From positions 59-45,039 of the forward strand of contig NZ_LUAW01000028.1 of NCBI RefSeq assembly GCF_001605895.1: a DNA stretch of 44,981 bases, given 5' to 3'. Positions within the stretch are counted from its first letter, which is position 1. The number at the start of each line of letters is the position of its first letter. Below are positions 26,126 through 34,694 of this stretch, piece by piece. This DNA is from Acinetobacter pragensis. Its GTDB lineage: Bacteria; Pseudomonadota; Gammaproteobacteria; Pseudomonadales; Moraxellaceae. Under the pieces are notes generated by a model. That model ran no database searches. It was not told the DNA's origin and saw only the letters and a list, made by a program, of their open reading frames with translations. The translations under genes and the position numbers were made by a program.

Positions 26126-26501
26126 ACTTCCCCCATGAGTTGGTGTTAAAACCAGTTTAATTTGGTTATTTTTTAATATTAGTACTACGATTTAACCATC
26201 TCTTGCAATAAAAAAGTTGAACTGCGTCACATTTTTTACAAAAAAATAAATAAACCTAAGTAATAATATACCAAATCAATCAGGTTTCTCCTTGCTTGAC
26301 AGCATTTGTAACAAACAACTGTGGAGATAGCGTGGAGACAAAGCCTTATAGCTATTGATTTAGCAGAATATCTGCACATATCAGCAGGTTTTTAGATATC
26401 TTTAAAGCAGAAATAGAAACGATTTAAAAATATAACCATATGATTGTTAAAATTATTTTTGATTTATATAGTGCAGTTAATCAAGCAAATGAGTAAATCT
26501 C
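26126..26501. other. Intergenic region between divergent small secreted gene and sbp
   Basis: 376 A/T-rich bases holding two divergent control regions and no gene. GTGGAGA occurs twice close together (26321-26327 and 26332-26338). A consensus TTGACA at 26296-26301 has no matching -10 at normal spacing. Confidence 0.5.
26444..26472 (+). promoter_or_regulatory. Candidate promoter of the first sulfate-binding protein gene
   Basis: TTGTTA (26444-26449), 17-base spacer, TATAGT (26467-26472). Predicted start near 26479 leaves a short leader before the ATG at 26502. Confidence 0.5.
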
Positions 26502-27503
26502 ATGAAAAAAACAATAGCAGCAGGGGTTCTTGCATTTATTGCAGGCGCGGGAGCGCAAGTTTATGCAGCCAAAGACTTTTTGAATGTGTCGTATGATCCA
26601 ACCCGCGAGTTTTATCAAGAATATAATCAGGAATTTGGCGCATTCTGGAAAAAACGCACGGGGCAAGAGGTGAATTATAAACAATCGCATGGCGGTTCCG
26701 GCAAGCAGGCGCGCGCTGTGGCGACAGGGCTGGAAGCTGATGTGGTGACTTTGGCGCTGGCCAATGATATTGATGAAATTGTGAATACGGGCCAGATTGA
26801 TAAAAACTGGCAAAAGGAATTTCCGCACAATTCTGCTCCTTATACTTCGACCATCGTGTTTTTGGTGCGCAAAGGCAACCCGAAGCATATTAAGGACTGG
26901 AATGATTTGACCAAGCCCGGTATCGAAATTATCACGCCAAACCCGAAAACCGGCGGTGCGCCGCGCTGGATTTACCTGTCCGCTTGGGGGTATGCGCTGA
27001 AGCAGCCGGGCGGCAATGATGCCAAAGCCAAAGAGTTGGTGAAGAAGCTGTACCAAAATGTGAAAGTGCTGGATTCGGGAGCGCGCGGTTCACTGACAAC
27101 TTTTGCGGAACGCGGCATTGGCGATGTGCTGCTGTCTTGGGAAAATGAAGCGCTGCTGGCGACTCAAGGCTTGGGTAAGGATAAATTTGATGTGGTTTAC
27201 CCATCTATTTCAATTTTGGCAGAACCGTCTGTCGCCATTGTCGACAAAACCGTCGATAAGAACGGCAACCGCAATTTAGCCAAAGGCTATTTAAACTATT
27301 TATACTCTCCGAAAGGTCAGGAGCTGGCGGCGAAATATTATTTCCGTCCGCGAGACAGCAAGGCAGCAGCAAAATACGCTGCACAGTTTCCAAAAGTGAA
27401 TACATTCACCATTGATAAAGTTTTTGGCGGCTGGGCCAAAGCGCAGAAAACTCATTTTGTGAATGGCGCGATTTTTGATCAAATTTATAGTGAGAAAAAT
27501 TAA
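26502..27503 (+). CDS. sbp: Sulfate ABC transporter periplasmic binding protein (paralogue 1)
   Basis: Periplasmic receptor that captures sulfate (or thiosulfate) for the CysTWA transporter. The 333-residue precursor has a signal peptide ending near VYA (1-22), then the Sbp/CysP core: [12 protein letters not shown], the oxyanion-loop motif [12 protein letters not shown] (about 63-74), [21 protein letters not shown] and [12 protein letters not shown]. It is very similar throughout its mature part to the next gene. It has its own terminator. No transporter permease or ATPase gene is in the window. The ribosome-binding site is weak. Confidence 0.93.
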   Translation: MKKTIAAGVLAFIAGAGAQVYAAKDFLNVSYDPTREFYQEYNQEFGAFWKKRTGQEVNYKQSHGGSGKQARAVATGLEADVVTLALANDIDEIVNTGQIDKNWQKEFPHNSAPYTSTIVFLVRKGNPKHIKDWNDLTKPGIEIITPNPKTGGAPRWIYLSAWGYALKQPGGNDAKAKELVKKLYQNVKVLDSGARGSLTTFAERGIGDVLLSWENEALLATQGLGKDKFDVVYPSISILAEPSVAIVDKTVDKNGNRNLAKGYLNYLYSPKGQELAAKYYFRPRDSKAAAKYAAQFPKVNTFTIDKVFGGWAKAQKTHFVNGAIFDQIYSEKN

Positions 27504-27530
27504 GGCCGTTATACTTTAAGCAGTATTAAA

Positions 27531-27560
27531 AATGGATAATTTTATTTATCCATTTTTTTT
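27531..27560 (+). terminator. Terminator after the first sbp gene
   Basis: AATGGATAA (27531-27539) pairs with TTATCCATT (27546-27554) around a six-base loop, then T-run to 27560. It separates the two sbp genes into different transcripts. Confidence 0.88.
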
Positions 27561-27744
27561 ATATCTAAATAATAAAATGGTATATATGCATAATAAGTAA
27601 TATGTTTTGATTTTTTATCATCGAAAACAAATAATTAAACAAGAAGAGAAGCATTTGTTTGGCTTGCCTTTAGTTGGGCTGCATTGAAGTTAATGATTTT
27701 ATTTCATATAGTTAGCACTATTAACGATAATTTTTTGTACGGCT

Positions 27745-28764
27745 ATGAAAATTCAATTAAAAGCTTTATTCAGCGCAGCTTTGCTGTCTGCCGGTTTTGC
27801 GCTCAGCATGGGCTCAGCGCAGGCAGCTGACCGTGAATTCCTGAATGTATCCTATGATGCAACACGTGAATTTTACGATGAATTCAATAAATCCTTTGGC
27901 GCATATTGGAAAGAGCGCACTGGAAAAACGGTGAACTTCAAACAGTCACATGGCGGTTCCGGCAAACAGGCGCGTTCAGTGGTTGATGGCTTGAAAGGCG
28001 ATGTTGTGACGTTGGCATTGGCCAATGATATTGATGAAATTGTTAAATCTGGCCAAATTCAGCCGGGCTGGCAGAAAGAATTCCCGAATAATTCGGCGCC
28101 GTATACCTCGACCATTGTGTTTATGGTGCGCAAGGGAAATCCGAAGCGCATCAAAGACTGGTCTGATTTGACGAAGCCGGGTGTGCAGATTATTACGCCA
28201 AATCCGAAAACAGGCGGCTTGCCGCGCTGGGTGTACTTGTCTGCTTGGGGTTATGCCTTGAAGCTACCGGGCGGCAATGAGGCCAAAGCGCAGGATTTTG
28301 TCGGCAAAATGTACCGCAACGTGAAAGTCATGGATTCAGCAGCCCGCGCATCAATGACCACATTTGCTGAACGCGGTATTGGCGATGTATTGCTGACATG
28401 GGAAAACGAAGCTTTAGTGACCCAAAAAACTCTCGGCAAAGGCAAGTTTGATATCGTCTATCCGTCTATTTCAATTTTGACTGAGCCTTCTGTCGCAATC
28501 GTGGATAAAACGGTTGAGAAGAATGGCAACAAATGGCTGGCGAAGGGCTATATCAATTATTTATATTCGCCTTTAGGTCAAGAAATGGCGGCAAAACATT
28601 TTTACCGTCCGCGCAATGCTGAGGTTTTAGCGAAATATAAATCGCAATTCCCGCCTTTGAAAACATTCACTATTGATGAAGTGTTTGGCGGATGGGCCAA
28701 GGCGCAGCAGACGCACTTTGTAAATGGCGCGATTTTTGATCAAATTTATAATTCAAAACGCTAA
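27745..28764 (+). CDS. sbp: Sulfate ABC transporter periplasmic binding protein (paralogue 2)
   Basis: Second sulfate-binding protein, 339 residues, with a longer signal peptide ending at AQA (1-27) and the same family blocks as its neighbour: [24 protein letters not shown] (about 69-80), [12 protein letters not shown] and [12 protein letters not shown]. The signal peptide and flanking DNA differ from paralogue 1, but the mature proteins align almost without gaps, which points to an older tandem duplication. The 241 bases between the two genes hold a terminator and a separate control region that I cannot resolve. sbp or cysP naming is uncertain. Confidence 0.93.
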   Translation: MKIQLKALFSAALLSAGFALSMGSAQAADREFLNVSYDATREFYDEFNKSFGAYWKERTGKTVNFKQSHGGSGKQARSVVDGLKGDVVTLALANDIDEIVKSGQIQPGWQKEFPNNSAPYTSTIVFMVRKGNPKRIKDWSDLTKPGVQIITPNPKTGGLPRWVYLSAWGYALKLPGGNEAKAQDFVGKMYRNVKVMDSAARASMTTFAERGIGDVLLTWENEALVTQKTLGKGKFDIVYPSISILTEPSVAIVDKTVEKNGNKWLAKGYINYLYSPLGQEMAAKHFYRPRNAEVLAKYKSQFPPLKTFTIDEVFGGWAKAQQTHFVNGAIFDQIYNSKR

Positions 28765-28824
28765 TTTAAAAGCTTGAATTCAGGAGCTTTAATGCCTGGA
28801 ATTTAAAGATTCAGCATCAAAAAA

Positions 28825-28848
28825 GCCAATCCATGGATTGGCTTTTTT
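28825..28848 (+). terminator. Terminator after the second sbp gene (bidirectional)
   Basis: GCCAATCC-AT-GGATTGGC (28825-28842) is a near-continuous palindrome flanked by A-run and T-run. It can also serve the convergent gene ending at 28868. Confidence 0.9.
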
Positions 28849-28867
28849 GTGCCTGTATGATGGCAGT

Positions 28868-29206
28868 TTACTGGCTTAAAAGCCGTTTGCATTTTTCAAA
28901 ATTATGCTGTGCCTGAGTTTTTTCTGCCGCGCTGAGTTTGAAATATTGTCCGGCAATTTTGCCTGCATAAGCAGAATAAAATTTTTGCGGGTGCAGCGCA
29001 TAGCTTGGCGTGCTGTTGCCAAAAGTGAATTGGACTTGTTTTAACAGTTCAGTTTCATTGCTGAAATCATGGTTTTGCTTAATCACATTGCAGACTGTGG
29101 CGATATGGGTGGCTTTTTGCGCTGAGTTTGGCGTATTGAGCCAGATATACAGCAGCCATGCCGCCAAGGCCAATGCACATAAAATCAAGATAAAAGTTTT
29201 TTTCAT
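28868..29206 (-). CDS. Membrane-anchored hypothetical protein
   Basis: A 112-residue protein with one N-terminal hydrophobic segment (about 4-23) and an exported or periplasmic remainder. The remainder contains two cysteines outside the anchor (C39 and C106) that could form a disulfide, and a helical, Lys/Gln-rich end. No family recognised. It converges on the second sbp gene and shares its bidirectional terminator. Confidence 0.6.
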   Translation of the reverse strand: MKKTFILILCALALAAWLLYIWLNTPNSAQKATHIATVCNVIKQNHDFSNETELLKQVQFTFGNSTPSYALHPQKFYSAYAGKIAGQYFKLSAAEKTQAQHNFEKCKRLLSQ

Positions 29207-29333
29207 AAAAGTTCAGTTCAGCCTGATGCTGCAGATGACTGTTTTGCTGCTTGCCGGAAACGCCAGTTTAGACCTAAATTTTATTGGACAGAAGCATTGA
29301 TCCGCTCCAATGTTTCAATACATACAGACTGTA

Positions 29334-29708
29334 TTATGAATGTTCTGACCAAATCGCCAATTCATAGCCGTCCAAGTCTTTAAAATGAAAGCGGTATCCG
29401 CCGGGAAAACTGAAGATGTCCTGTATAATTTTCCCGCCTGCTGCCTGAACGGCTTGAAGGCTTTCCTGAAGATTTTCGCTGTAAAGAATAACCAAAGCGC
29501 CGCCATGCGGCTGAACATCTTCAGATTGGCTGAACCCGCCTTTGAGCTGTCCAGAGTCAAATTCGCAATATTGGCTGCCGAAATCAGTGAAGGCCCAGCC
29601 CAGCTGCGCATAAAATTTTTTGCTGGCTGGAATATCCGCCACATTAAATTCAATATAGTTGATTTTATTTTGAGGGCTTGGGTTTAAAGCGCTTGCATGT
29701 GCCTGCAT
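29334..29708 (-). CDS. VOC-fold protein (glyoxalase/bleomycin-resistance superfamily)
   Basis: A 124-residue single VOC unit: NYIEFNVADIPASKKFYAQLGW (about 17-38) forms the first beta-alpha-beta module, and the second contains GGALVILYSENLQESLQAV and ends FHFKDLDGYELAIWSE (about 107-122), typical of the family. VOC proteins bind metals and small molecules and include dioxygenases, isomerases and resistance proteins; the substrate cannot be told here. Monocistronic in appearance; no terminator seen in the 127 bases after it. Confidence 0.82.
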   Translation of the reverse strand: MQAHASALNPSPQNKINYIEFNVADIPASKKFYAQLGWAFTDFGSQYCEFDSGQLKGGFSQSEDVQPHGGALVILYSENLQESLQAVQAAGGKIIQDIFSFPGGYRFHFKDLDGYELAIWSEHS

Positions 29709-29760
29709 GTTGTTTTTTCCTCGTTTGACTGTTTAAAAATTAGAACGGAAATCACAGCGC

Positions 29761-29807
29761 TGCCTAACTTGGCGGAAAGAAATCTTTTGAAACAGCCAAG
29801 TCAGGCA
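29761..29807. repeat. Long hairpin between the VOC gene and rsmH
   Basis: TGCCTAACTTGGC (29761-29773) pairs with GCCAAGTCAGGCA (29795-29807) with a single mismatch, around a 21-base purine-rich loop. There is no T-run on either strand. The remaining bases 29709-30020 show no convincing gene. Confidence 0.55.
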
Positions 29808-30020
29808 AAATTTGCATGAACCGCTTAAAAAATAAATCAGACATTTTAAAATAAACACAAGGCGCTGAAGAAGAGGTGATGATGATTTAAATTCTTTTAT
29901 TTCAGTTATTTGGGGGCTGGTGTGTTGCCTAGGATGAAGGAATGGCGCATTTATTCGCCGTGATATAAAGCCAAAAACGGTTTTCCCCATGAAAAGTAAT
30001 ATTTTCCTACAAAAAGTCGT

Positions 30021-30049
30021 TTGGAGCTTTAATAAAACAAGGTAATAAT
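30021..30049 (+). promoter_or_regulatory. Candidate promoter of the rsmH-mraY cluster
   Basis: TTGGAG (30021-30026), a 17-base spacer, AATAAT (30044-30049); with a 16-base spacer the -10 reads TAATAA. It lies 36 bases before rsmH. It would drive the whole division/cell-wall run, which has no internal terminator before 37241. Confidence 0.5.
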
Positions 30050-30084
30050 GTGCAGTTACTTTTTTACGTACTGATACCCCTTAT

Positions 30085-30996
30085 ATGTCGCACATTTCTG
30101 TATTACTTCACGAAACCGTTGATGCTTTGCTTGCTGGGCGAAATACAGGAATTTATATAGACGGCACATTCGGGCGAGGCGGCCATACGCGCTTGCTGCT
30201 GTCTAAATTAGATGAAAATGCGCATGTCTATGCTTTTGATAAAGACCCGCAGGCCCTCGAAACAGCCGCGGTTTTATCCGCTGAAGATTCCCGCTTTACC
30301 ATCATTCATGCCAGTTTTGCAGATCTGCAGCAGGAATTGGCGGCGCGCGGTATTGAAACTGTAGATGGCGTTATGGCCGATTTAGGGGTGTCTTCACCAC
30401 AGCTGGATCAGGCAGAGCGCGGGTTCAGTTTTATGAAAGACGGCCCTTTGGATATGCGGATGGACAATTCGCAAGGTTCAACCGCTGCGCAGTGGCTGGT
30501 CGATATAGCTGAAGAAGATCTGGCGAATATCATCTTTAAATACGGTGAAGAGCGTTACAGCCGCCGGATTGCCAAAGCCATTAAAAGCGCAGGCTATATC
30601 GAAACCACAGGGCAGCTGGCGGAAATTGTGAAAGTCGCGCATCCGAAGTGGGAAAAAAATAAACATGCGGCAACCCGTACATTTCAGGCCATCCGTATTG
30701 CCATTAATAAAGAATTAGATGATATTGAAGCTTTCCTGCCTCAGGCGGTGAATGTATTAAAACCAGAAGCGACTCTGGCGGTCATAAGTTTCCATTCGTT
30801 GGAGGATCGGCTGATTAAACAATTTATTCAAAAAGAATCTACCTTGGCTGAAGATACTGGCTGGGGCATGCCGCAAGAGCGGGAAGATACCCGCCGGTTG
30901 AAAAAAATCGCCCGTATCCGCGCCAGTGAAGAAGAGGTTAAAGCGAATCCGCGTTCACGCAGTGCTTGGCTTCGTGTGGCAGAACGTTTAGCTTAA
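30085..30996 (+). CDS. rsmH: 16S rRNA (cytosine1402-N4)-methyltransferase RsmH
   Basis: Methylates N4 of C1402 in the ribosomal P site (formerly MraW). The 303-residue product has the SAM-binding loop IDGTFGRGGHTR (25-36), FDKDPQA, DLGVSSPQLDQAERGFSF (about 98-115), MRMD and the C-terminal FHSLEDRLIKQF and NPRSRSAWLR motifs. It is the first gene of the dcw-type cluster here; mraZ, usually upstream, is absent. No clear ribosome-binding site precedes the ATG. Confidence 0.97.
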   Translation: MSHISVLLHETVDALLAGRNTGIYIDGTFGRGGHTRLLLSKLDENAHVYAFDKDPQALETAAVLSAEDSRFTIIHASFADLQQELAARGIETVDGVMADLGVSSPQLDQAERGFSFMKDGPLDMRMDNSQGSTAAQWLVDIAEEDLANIIFKYGEERYSRRIAKAIKSAGYIETTGQLAEIVKVAHPKWEKNKHAATRTFQAIRIAINKELDDIEAFLPQAVNVLKPEATLAVISFHSLEDRLIKQFIQKESTLAEDTGWGMPQEREDTRRLKKIARIRASEEEVKANPRSRSAWLRVAERLA

Positions 30997-31006
30997 AAGG
31001 CAAATA

Positions 31007-31339
31007 ATGAAAACTGAAGCAATAGAAAAAATAGCGGATAACTTAAAACTCAAAAAAGCGGCGGCCTATCTGATTTTGCTGGCTTTGGTTTTTTTAAGCG
31101 CGGTATTTGTGGTGTTTCAAGTTTTTGAATACCGTCAGGATTACCGCAAGCTCAGCACCTATATGCGTGAACGGGATGACCTGAATGCGGAATGGGGCCG
31201 TTTGCTGATTGAGCAGCAGACTTTTGGCGCGACGGCGCAAATCGGCACTCGGGCGGTAACGCAGCTGCGGATGTATTCTCCGCCAGTGGCGCAAACCGTT
31301 GTTATATCTTTACCGCAGACTTCAGAAGAGAAAAAATAA
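31007..31339 (+). CDS. ftsL: Cell division protein FtsL
   Basis: Bitopic divisome protein that joins FtsB and FtsQ and activates FtsWI. The 110-residue product has a short cytoplasmic end, one membrane helix (about 20-42) and a periplasmic coiled-coil segment (about 45-85) with spaced hydrophobics (YRKLSTYMRERDDLNAEWGRLL). Sequence similarity in this family is low, so the call rests on size, topology and position between rsmH and ftsI. AAGG precedes the ATG. Confidence 0.92.
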   Translation: MKTEAIEKIADNLKLKKAAAYLILLALVFLSAVFVVFQVFEYRQDYRKLSTYMRERDDLNAEWGRLLIEQQTFGATAQIGTRAVTQLRMYSPPVAQTVVISLPQTSEEKK

Positions 31340-31352
31340 GGCTAGCTGTACC

Positions 31353-33182
31353 ATGGTTGATAAGAAAATTAAGCAAGCAGTGCGGAAAAAACAGCAGTCA
31401 GTGACAGGTCGAAATGTCATCAGTGTTGAAATGTGGCGGTTTTACCTCATGTGGGGTGTCGTGCTGCTGTGCTTTATTGCCTTAGTGGGGCGCGCTTTTT
31501 ATGTGCAGGTCATTAATAAAGATTTTTTGCAAAATAAAGCCAACGCCAATATTTTAAGAACAGAAAAAGTCAAAGCGATGCGCGGGGTCATTTATGACCG
31601 CCATGGCGTGCCTCTAGCGATCAGTACGCCAGTGATGAAAGTGGTCATGGATCCGCGTGATTATTTTGACAATAAAAAACTGTATGAAGAAACCATGGCG
31701 CAGCTGGAAAAAGAGCCGAATAACCGTAAGCTGAAGCGTCAATTGCCGGATAAAAACCTGAATTTAGATGAGCTGGCGGATGCTGTGGGCATTGACCGCA
31801 AAGATCTGCGTAAAAAATTGAATGATCGTCCGCGCTCGCGCTATCTGGTGCTGCAAAAAGAAATTCCGCCGCAGCAGGCCGAACTGATTGTGAAACGGGA
31901 TTTTCAAGGCGTTTATATGGAGAAAAACTATAAGCGCTATTACCCGCAGCCGCAGCCGAATTCACAAATTATTGGTTTGACCAATAGTGAAGGGATGGGC
32001 ATTGAAGGGTTGGAAATGCAGCTGAATGAGCGTTTAGCCGGTGTTGATGGCGAGCAGCAGATTGTCCGGGACAAAAAAGGCAACCGCGTTAAAGACCCGG
32101 AAGTGGTGAAAGGCGTTGAACCGGGTGAAAATATCACCCTCAGCATCGATTCGCGCTTGCAGTACATTATGTACCGTGAATTAACTGCAGCCGGTGTTGC
32201 CAATAATGCCCGTTCTGCAACCGCTATTGCCGTAGATGTCAAAACCGGTGAAATTCTGGCCATGACCAGTTGGCCGTCATATAACCCGAACGATAAAAAC
32301 AGCTTGGGCAATAAAGACGCCATGCGTAACCGCGGCGCAGTAGATTCATTTGAGCCGGGTTCGACCATGAAGCCGCTGACTATCTCTATGGCGCTGGAAA
32401 GCGGCAAATATATGCCGAATACAGTGGTGAATACCTCTCCTGGCTCTATGCGTGTGGGCAACCATACCATCCGTGATACGCACAATTATGGCGCCTTGAC
32501 CCTTGGCGGCATCATTCAAAAATCATCCAACGTCGGTGTCGCGAAAATTGCGCTGTCACTGCCGTATTCAACTTTGCCGACCTTCTATCAGCGTTTAGGT
32601 TTTGGCCAGCGCTCTGCGGTGAAGTTTCCGGGTGAAAGCGCGGGCTTAATTCTGCCGAAAAGCAAGTGGAATGTCTCAGAAGTGGCCACAATGGCCTATG
32701 GTTATGGCTTGAATGCGACGGTGCTGCAGATATCGGATGCCTATGCCATGATTGCCAATAAGGGCATGAAAATGCCGCTCAGCCTGTATAAGCTGGAAGA
32801 TCAGCCGAAGGGCGAACAGATGATTGATCCAAAAATCGCAGATCAAGTGCTGCTGATGATGGAGTCTGCAACGATGCCGGGCGGCACGGCAACCCGCGCC
32901 AATGTTTCCGGTTACCGTGTTGCGGGTAAAACAGGGACTGCGCATAAACTGCGTGCTGACCGTAAAGGCTATTCTACAACTGAATACCGTGCGCTGTTCG
33001 CAGGTGTTGCGCCTGTCAGTGATCCGCGCATTGCCATGGTGGTTGTGGTTGAAAATCCGAAAGGTAGCTACTTTGGCGGTACAGTTTCCGCGCCTGTATT
33101 TGCACGGGTGATGCAGGAATCCCTGCGTCTGATGAATGTGCCTTTAGATAAACCGTTAGATACTCCCCAATCCAGTAAATAG
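31353..33182 (+). CDS. ftsI: Peptidoglycan D,D-transpeptidase FtsI (PBP3)
   Basis: Septal class B penicillin-binding protein that crosslinks peptidoglycan with FtsW. I chose the ATG at 31353 (MVDKKIKQ), giving 609 residues; the frame is open further upstream but overlaps ftsL. Features: cytoplasmic end, membrane anchor (about 29-52), pedestal domain with RGVIYDRHG (about 77-85), then active-site STMK (337-340), SSN (391-393) and KTGT (526-529). It is a main beta-lactam target in Acinetobacter. Confidence 0.96.
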   Translation: MVDKKIKQAVRKKQQSVTGRNVISVEMWRFYLMWGVVLLCFIALVGRAFYVQVINKDFLQNKANANILRTEKVKAMRGVIYDRHGVPLAISTPVMKVVMDPRDYFDNKKLYEETMAQLEKEPNNRKLKRQLPDKNLNLDELADAVGIDRKDLRKKLNDRPRSRYLVLQKEIPPQQAELIVKRDFQGVYMEKNYKRYYPQPQPNSQIIGLTNSEGMGIEGLEMQLNERLAGVDGEQQIVRDKKGNRVKDPEVVKGVEPGENITLSIDSRLQYIMYRELTAAGVANNARSATAIAVDVKTGEILAMTSWPSYNPNDKNSLGNKDAMRNRGAVDSFEPGSTMKPLTISMALESGKYMPNTVVNTSPGSMRVGNHTIRDTHNYGALTLGGIIQKSSNVGVAKIALSLPYSTLPTFYQRLGFGQRSAVKFPGESAGLILPKSKWNVSEVATMAYGYGLNATVLQISDAYAMIANKGMKMPLSLYKLEDQPKGEQMIDPKIADQVLLMMESATMPGGTATRANVSGYRVAGKTGTAHKLRADRKGYSTTEYRALFAGVAPVSDPRIAMVVVVENPKGSYFGGTVSAPVFARVMQESLRLMNVPLDKPLDTPQSSK

Positions 33183-33189
33183 GTGATGA

Positions 33190-34686
33190 ATGTCCATTAC
33201 ATTTCAAGATCTCTACACCGTTGAACAGCCAGCTGGATGGATGTTGCAGCCCTTCAGCAGTTTCAATCTGGATAGCCGGAAAGTGGCGGCAGGGCAAATT
33301 TTTATTGCCCTGACTTCATTTTCCCAGCCTGAAAAAACAGCGCAGTTTGCACAGGCCGCTTTAGACCAAGGCGCGCTGGGCGTGATTTCAGAAAGTGATT
33401 TAGGTTTGGAAAAAAGCTATGCGATTGCCAATGTCCGCCATGTGATGGGGCAGTGGCAAAAACAGTATTTACAAGCCGTGCAGCCTATACCGTCCGCCAA
33501 AATTATTGCGGTAACAGGCACCAACGGCAAAACCACGATTTCCCGTTTGATTGCAGAACTGCTGATGCTGCAAGGGAAAAAGTGCGCAGTGATGGGAACG
33601 ACCGGAAATGGCATACTGCCTAATTTGGAAGCGTCCTCGCATACTACGCTGGACGCGCTGCAGATGCAGAACGCTTTGCATAGCTATGCGCTGCAAGGCG
33701 CTGAATTTGCTTCGATTGAAGCCAGTTCGCATGGTTTAGAGCAAGGCCGGCTCAATGGCTGTGATATTGAAATTGCAGTATACAGCAATCTCAGCCGTGA
33801 CCATTTGGACTATCATAAGACGCTGGAAGCATACGCGGAAGCGAAATCGCAGTTATTCCAATTTGAATCGCTGAAAGCCGCCATTATCAATATTGATGAT
33901 GCCCATGCCGGCGTGATGCTGCAGGCGGCAAAAAATAACCCCGCGCAGCCGAAAATCTTTACATATTCCACCACGCAGTCCGCGGACTATCAAGTTAAAG
34001 ACATTCAGTACAGCTTAAATGGCGTGCATTTTAAATTGCTGACGGCAGCTGGCGCATTTGATGTTCATAGCCCGCTGCTGGGGCATTTTAATGTGGAAAA
34101 TATTGTGGCGAGTTTGGCCGCAGCAGAGCAGGCCGGTTTTGCGCTGCAGGATTTAATTCAGGCTGCGCCTCAGCTCAAAGGCGCGCCAGGACGCATGCAG
34201 GTAATGCGGGATGCAGAACGCTTATTTATTGTGGACTATGCGCATACGCCTGATGCCCTGATTCAAGTGCTGCAAACCTTAAAGCGCCATGTTTCAAATG
34301 ATTTGTGGGCCGTCTTTGGCTGCGGCGGCGACCGTGACCGCGGCAAGCGTCCATTGATGACACAGGCGGCACTGGATTATGCGGATATTGCGCTGATTAC
34401 CTCAGACAATCCGCGTACAGAAAATCCAGAACAGATTTTTGCCGATATGAAGGCCGGTCTTGATTTTGGCCCGCATCAGGTGCATGAAATTCACGACCGC
34501 CGAGAAGCCATCAAATTTGCGGCAGCGCATGCCCAAAATGGCGATATTGTAGTGATTGCCGGCAAAGGGCATGAAAACTATCAGGAAATTGATGGCGTGC
34601 GCCATTGGTTTGATGATGCTGTAGAAGTGCAGTCCGCGATTGATTCACAGCATCACACGACAGATTCAGCATATCCAGCTCAATAG
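33190..34686 (+). CDS. murE: UDP-MurNAc-tripeptide synthetase MurE (meso-DAP adding)
   Basis: Cytoplasmic ATP-dependent ligase adding meso-diaminopimelate to UDP-MurNAc-L-Ala-D-Glu. The 498-residue product shows the Mur domains: N-terminal UDP-binding part with NLDSRKVAAGQIFIAL (26-41), ATP-binding TGTNGKTT (109-116), ASSHGLEQGRL (about 177-187) and the DAP-recognition DNPR (406-409). The start follows the ftsI stop by seven bases, with AGGTGA upstream; an overlapping out-of-frame ATG lies four bases before the true start. Confidence 0.97.
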   Translation: MSITFQDLYTVEQPAGWMLQPFSSFNLDSRKVAAGQIFIALTSFSQPEKTAQFAQAALDQGALGVISESDLGLEKSYAIANVRHVMGQWQKQYLQAVQPIPSAKIIAVTGTNGKTTISRLIAELLMLQGKKCAVMGTTGNGILPNLEASSHTTLDALQMQNALHSYALQGAEFASIEASSHGLEQGRLNGCDIEIAVYSNLSRDHLDYHKTLEAYAEAKSQLFQFESLKAAIINIDDAHAGVMLQAAKNNPAQPKIFTYSTTQSADYQVKDIQYSLNGVHFKLLTAAGAFDVHSPLLGHFNVENIVASLAAAEQAGFALQDLIQAAPQLKGAPGRMQVMRDAERLFIVDYAHTPDALIQVLQTLKRHVSNDLWAVFGCGGDRDRGKRPLMTQAALDYADIALITSDNPRTENPEQIFADMKAGLDFGPHQVHEIHDRREAIKFAAAHAQNGDIVVIAGKGHENYQEIDGVRHWFDDAVEVQSAIDSQHHTTDSAYPAQ

Positions 34687-34694
34687 GAAATAAT

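Noticed and set aside
26296..26324. Promoter based on a perfect TTGACA at 26296
   Set aside because: The hexamer at normal spacing (CTGTGG) does not resemble a -10, and a better pair lies nearer to sbp.
26481..27056. 191-codon frame antisense to the first sbp gene
   Set aside because: Shadow of a clearly coding gene; no ribosome-binding site or family features.
29733..29990. 85-codon minus-strand frame between the VOC gene and rsmH
   Set aside because: It includes the hairpin at 29761-29807, has no ribosome-binding site, and its composition is unlike a real protein.
31299..31352. Upstream extension of the ftsI frame overlapping ftsL
   Set aside because: It would overlap ftsL by 41 bases and add residues not seen in PBP3; the ATG at 31353 gives the expected length.
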